Source: Nodularia spumigena CCY9414 (lineage in GTDB: Bacteria > Cyanobacteriota > Cyanobacteriia > Cyanobacteriales > Nostocaceae). From it: 64,000 nucleotides of DNA. Location: positions 784,297-848,296 of the forward strand of contig NZ_CP007203.1 in NCBI RefSeq assembly GCF_000340565.2, written 5' to 3'. Positions 63,127-64,000 of the stretch are shown in pieces. A model generated the notes under the pieces. The model worked only from the letters and a program-made list of their open reading frames with translations. It was not told where the DNA came from and made no database searches. Each line of letters opens with the position of its first letter. The stretch's first letter is position 1. Position numbers and translations under genes: made by a program.

Positions 63127-64000
63127 ATGAAGATCGCTCAAGTCGCCCCTTTATGGGAACGAGTTCCACCTCCCAGTTATGGAGGAATTGAACTGGTAGT
63201 GAGTCACTTGACCGATGAATTAGTTCGTCGTGGTCATGAAGTTACTTTATTTGCTTCTGGTGACTCTCAAACCTTGGCTGATTTAAAAGCAGTTTCTCCC
63301 CTTGCATTGCGCTTAGACAAAAATGTCGGAGATTATGCGGGGTATGAAATTATAGAACTTAGCCAAGTTTACCAACAAGCGGCGGAATTCGATATTATTC
63401 ATTCTCATGTAGGGATGAGGGCATTACCTTTAGCAAGTTTGGTCTCAACTCCTACAGTCCATACTCTGCATAACAATTTTACCCCGGATAACCAAAAAGT
63501 ATTTCGCTACCACCACCAGCAACCTTATGTCAGCATTAGCGAGGCGCAACGTCAAATCAAATTAAACTATGTGGCTACGGTTTATAACGGCATAGAAACG
63601 AGTGATTATCCATTTATAGCCGAACCGCAAGAACCGCAATATTTAGCATTTTTAGGTCGCTTTTCTCCAGAGAAGGGGCCACATCAAGCGATCGCCATTG
63701 CAAAGCAGACTGGTTGGCGCTTGAAAATGGCCGGAAAAGTTGATGTTGATGATGCTCAGTTTTTTGAACAAGAGATTGTCCCCCATATTGATGGTCAGCA
63801 AATTGAATATTTGGGCGAAATCAACCACGCCGAAAAAGCTGAACTTCTGGGAAATGCTACCATAACTCTGTTTCCGATTAATTGGCAAGAACCTTTTGGC
63901 TTGGTGATGATTGAATCAATGGCGACTGGAACACCAGTGATCGCCATGAATTTAGGTTCTGTACAGGAGGTGATTGTTCACGGTGAAACAGGTTTTATCT
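63127..64000 (+). CDS. GT4-family glycosyltransferase, 5' part
   Basis: The gene starts at ATG 63127 (MKIAQVAPLWERVPPPSYGG) and runs open to the window edge (at least 291 codons). The N-terminal GT-B domain has the glycine-rich GGIELVVSHLTDELVRRGHE. The C-terminal domain has FLGRFSPEKGPHQAIAIA and the nucleotide-sugar signature EPFGLVMIESMATGTPVIA (E-x7-E). It transfers a sugar from a nucleotide donor to an unknown acceptor (exopolysaccharide, lipid or trehalose-type). The 3' end is outside the window. Confidence 0.9.
   Translation, partial: MKIAQVAPLWERVPPPSYGGIELVVSHLTDELVRRGHEVTLFASGDSQTLADLKAVSPLALRLDKNVGDYAGYEIIELSQVYQQAAEFDIIHSHVGMRALPLASLVSTPTVHTLHNNFTPDNQKVFRYHHQQPYVSISEAQRQIKLNYVATVYNGIETSDYPFIAEPQEPQYLAFLGRFSPEKGPHQAIAIAKQTGWRLKMAGKVDVDDAQFFEQEIVPHIDGQQIEYLGEINHAEKAELLGNATITLFPINWQEPFGLVMIESMATGTPVIAMNLGSVQEVIVHGETGFI

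Overview
The window looks like chromosomal DNA from a filamentous, heterocyst-type cyanobacterium (Nostoc/Anabaena/Calothrix group). GCGATCGC (HIP1) palindromes occur throughout. Cyanobacterial markers are present: gun4, a Ycf39-like NAD-binding protein, ferredoxin-dependent sulfite reductase, a DUF92/VTE6-like protein and SLH and PEP-CTERM proteins. Intergenic DNA is rich in the short palindromic and tandem repeats typical of Nostocales. Assignments come from reading translations and motifs; no database search was run.

Layout. 0-16 kb is mostly housekeeping metabolism: the 3' end of a PEP-CTERM protein, a GH116 glucosidase, rpiA, an SLH protein, dxs, a CPA2-type antiporter, mtnA, a lipoprotein carrying a perfect 327-bp internal duplication, a UgpC/MalK-type ATPase, gun4 and icd. 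16-17 kb is a repeat island with two MITE-like elements and the remains of a small gene. 17-24.5 kb is the most interesting part, a putative RiPP (ribosomally made, modified peptide) locus on the minus strand. It holds a run of nine short precursor-like genes with a shared leader ending in a Gly-Gly-type motif, followed by an APH-fold kinase and a HopA1-family protein. This kinase/HopA1 pair is the type used as dehydratase in class V lanthipeptides, yet all nine predicted cores lack cysteine. A tenth, divergent leader-like peptide lies just upstream. Most precursor spacers carry a hairpin, and two direct copies of one MITE-like repeat bracket most of the locus.

24.6-38.9 kb holds a pair of M16 peptidases (one active, one degenerate), a divergent TetR regulator, DUF4332, PhzF, aminopeptidase P, then ffh, rpsP, a KH-domain gene and a PhoH-type gene, a ChuX/HutX-like gene, a lumen-type protein and an ABC exporter. 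39-41 kb has tRNA-Tyr, tRNA-Thr, a tyrosine recombinase preceded by decamer repeats, and tRNA-Arg. 41-53.5 kb is mixed: conserved cyanobacterial genes of unknown function, cutA, an ADP-ribosylglycohydrolase, sulfite reductase with a ribbon-helix-helix-like tail, rsmE, a TPR protein, a lipase-like hydrolase, a VOC protein and DUF92.

53.8-60.7 kb is a type I/peptide-export cluster: a parvulin-type isomerase, a cNMP-like/C39-like ABC exporter whose C39 triad appears lost, a subtilisin-family protease and an HlyD adaptor. It could serve the RiPP locus about 30 kb away, but that link is inference. The window ends with an NAD-binding protein, exonuclease III and the start of a GT4 glycosyltransferase.
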